Assembly (NCBI RefSeq): GCF_004570975.1
Contig: NZ_SPPC01000014.1
Location: forward strand, 1-64,000
DNA length: 64,000 bases
Origin: Barnesiella sp. WM24
GTDB taxonomy: Bacteria; Bacteroidota; Bacteroidia; Bacteroidales; Muribaculaceae
Direction of reading: 5' to 3'
Shown: positions 63,498 through 64,000 of the stretch, piece after piece
How the letters are laid out: every line of letters starts with the position of its first letter
Position numbering within the stretch: the stretch's first letter is position 1
Notes under the pieces: model-generated
The model's database searches: none
What the model saw: only the letters and a program-made list of their open reading frames with translations
What the model was told of the DNA's origin: nothing
Program-made: the position numbers and the translations under genes

Positions 63498-64000
63498 ATG
63501 AATGAAATCCGTGAAATAGTTCACTATTCGGAATACACGGCTGAATTGCGTGTATATGCTCCCTCCGTTGCAAAATCATGCCGTCCGGGACATTTCGTGA
63601 TTGTAAGATTCAGCGAGGACGGGGCGCGCATTCCGTTCACAATCGTGGATTCCGATGAAAAAGCAGGGACTATAAACATCTTAATCCATAAGGCTGCCGG
63701 ATTGAGCGAGGCTCTTGCCTCGCTTCAGCCCGGCGACTGCCTGCCTAACCTGCTCGGTCCTCTTGGTCAAGCCATAGAGATTAAAAACTACGGCACAGTC
63801 GTGTGCTGTGGCGACGGCGCGGGCTTTGTTCCGCTGCTCCCTAACGTAAGGGCTTTGAAAAAAGCAGGCAATCACGTAATCTCCGTGTTTTCCGAACAAT
63901 CATCACAGACGGCATGTCTTCAAGGCAAGGTAAGCGAATACAGCGAAGTAATCGATGTCCGTGACAGAAAAGCCGTTGAAGTGGTCGATGAGATTATGCA
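63498..64000 (+). CDS. NAD/FAD oxidoreductase subunit (NfnA / sulfide dehydrogenase type), cut by the window end
   Basis: The first 167 codons of a gene that continues past 64000. It begins 3 bases after kduI. The start resembles the FAD-binding part of ferredoxin-NADP reductase alpha subunits (NfnA/SudB): CRPGHFVIVRFSEDGARIPF, TIVDSDEKAGTINILIHKAA, and LLGPLGQA. The nucleotide-binding loop is CCGDGAGFVPLLPNVRAL instead of the usual GGGVGIAP type, a variant. It normally pairs with a glutamate-synthase-like subunit gene, which would lie outside the window. A role in NAD(P)/ferredoxin balance is likely. Confidence 0.75.
   Translation, partial: MNEIREIVHYSEYTAELRVYAPSVAKSCRPGHFVIVRFSEDGARIPFTIVDSDEKAGTINILIHKAAGLSEALASLQPGDCLPNLLGPLGQAIEIKNYGTVVCCGDGAGFVPLLPNVRALKKAGNHVISVFSEQSSQTACLQGKVSEYSEVIDVRDRKAVEVVDEIM

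Overview
The window looks like a chromosome segment of a Bacteroidales bacterium that has a type IX secretion system (T9SS). My best guess is the family Muribaculaceae or a close relative, not the genus Bacteroides. The evidence is: TAnnTTTG-type -7 promoter boxes, often very close to start codons; no obvious Shine-Dalgarno sequences; PorK/L/M/N, PorP, PorT, PorW and PorX homologues; a BspA-like surface protein; a SufBCDS operon; and a moderate GC content (roughly 50%, judged by eye). The family placement is an inference.

Layout. 1-4900 is an accessory zone with two tyrosine recombinases, an ORF6N/phospholipase-D-like protein and an orphan TonB plug protein. 4976-13136 holds a metal permease with a C-terminal HMA domain and an HMA-AraC regulator, both on the minus strand. 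Between them lie a strong 6S-RNA-like gene and a 1332-residue surface protein (leucine-rich repeats plus nine Ig-like repeats). These are bracketed by two clusters of a GC-rich palindromic repeat family. 13222-24874 is a plus-strand housekeeping run: pncB, a GH25 lysozyme, aroA, a metal ABC permease, the T9SS genes porW and porX, tsaE, a small membrane protein, birA and cvpA. 24949-29834 is sufBCDS. 29983-30984 is a secreted protein with a T9SS-like tail. 31347-38460 encodes a TPR protein, a plug-less outer-membrane barrel and a GH3 beta-glucosidase.

38583-47185 is mostly minus strand: a LuxR-type regulator with cysK, an acyltransferase with an iron alcohol dehydrogenase, yidC with pyrG, and an M48 protease. 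47352-48528 has a hypothetical protein and an SDR. 48577-55356 is the T9SS core operon porT-porP-porK-porL-porM-porN. It is followed by a consensus promoter that drives a well-folded RNA leader or small RNA ahead of a lipoprotein gene, then tRNA-Asp.

56927-64000 holds an MFS transporter and a probable unsaturated-uronate locus: an alpha/beta hydrolase, a DUF4861-like protein, a KduD-type dehydrogenase, a galactitol-type PTS EIIC without its partners, and a KduI-type isomerase with a signal peptide. A truncated NAD/FAD oxidoreductase subunit ends the window.

The most unusual items are the orphan EIIC with an apparently exported KduI, the structured RNA at 55472-55660, the 6S-like RNA, the repeat family around the surface-protein gene, and the hairpin that contains the porT start codon.
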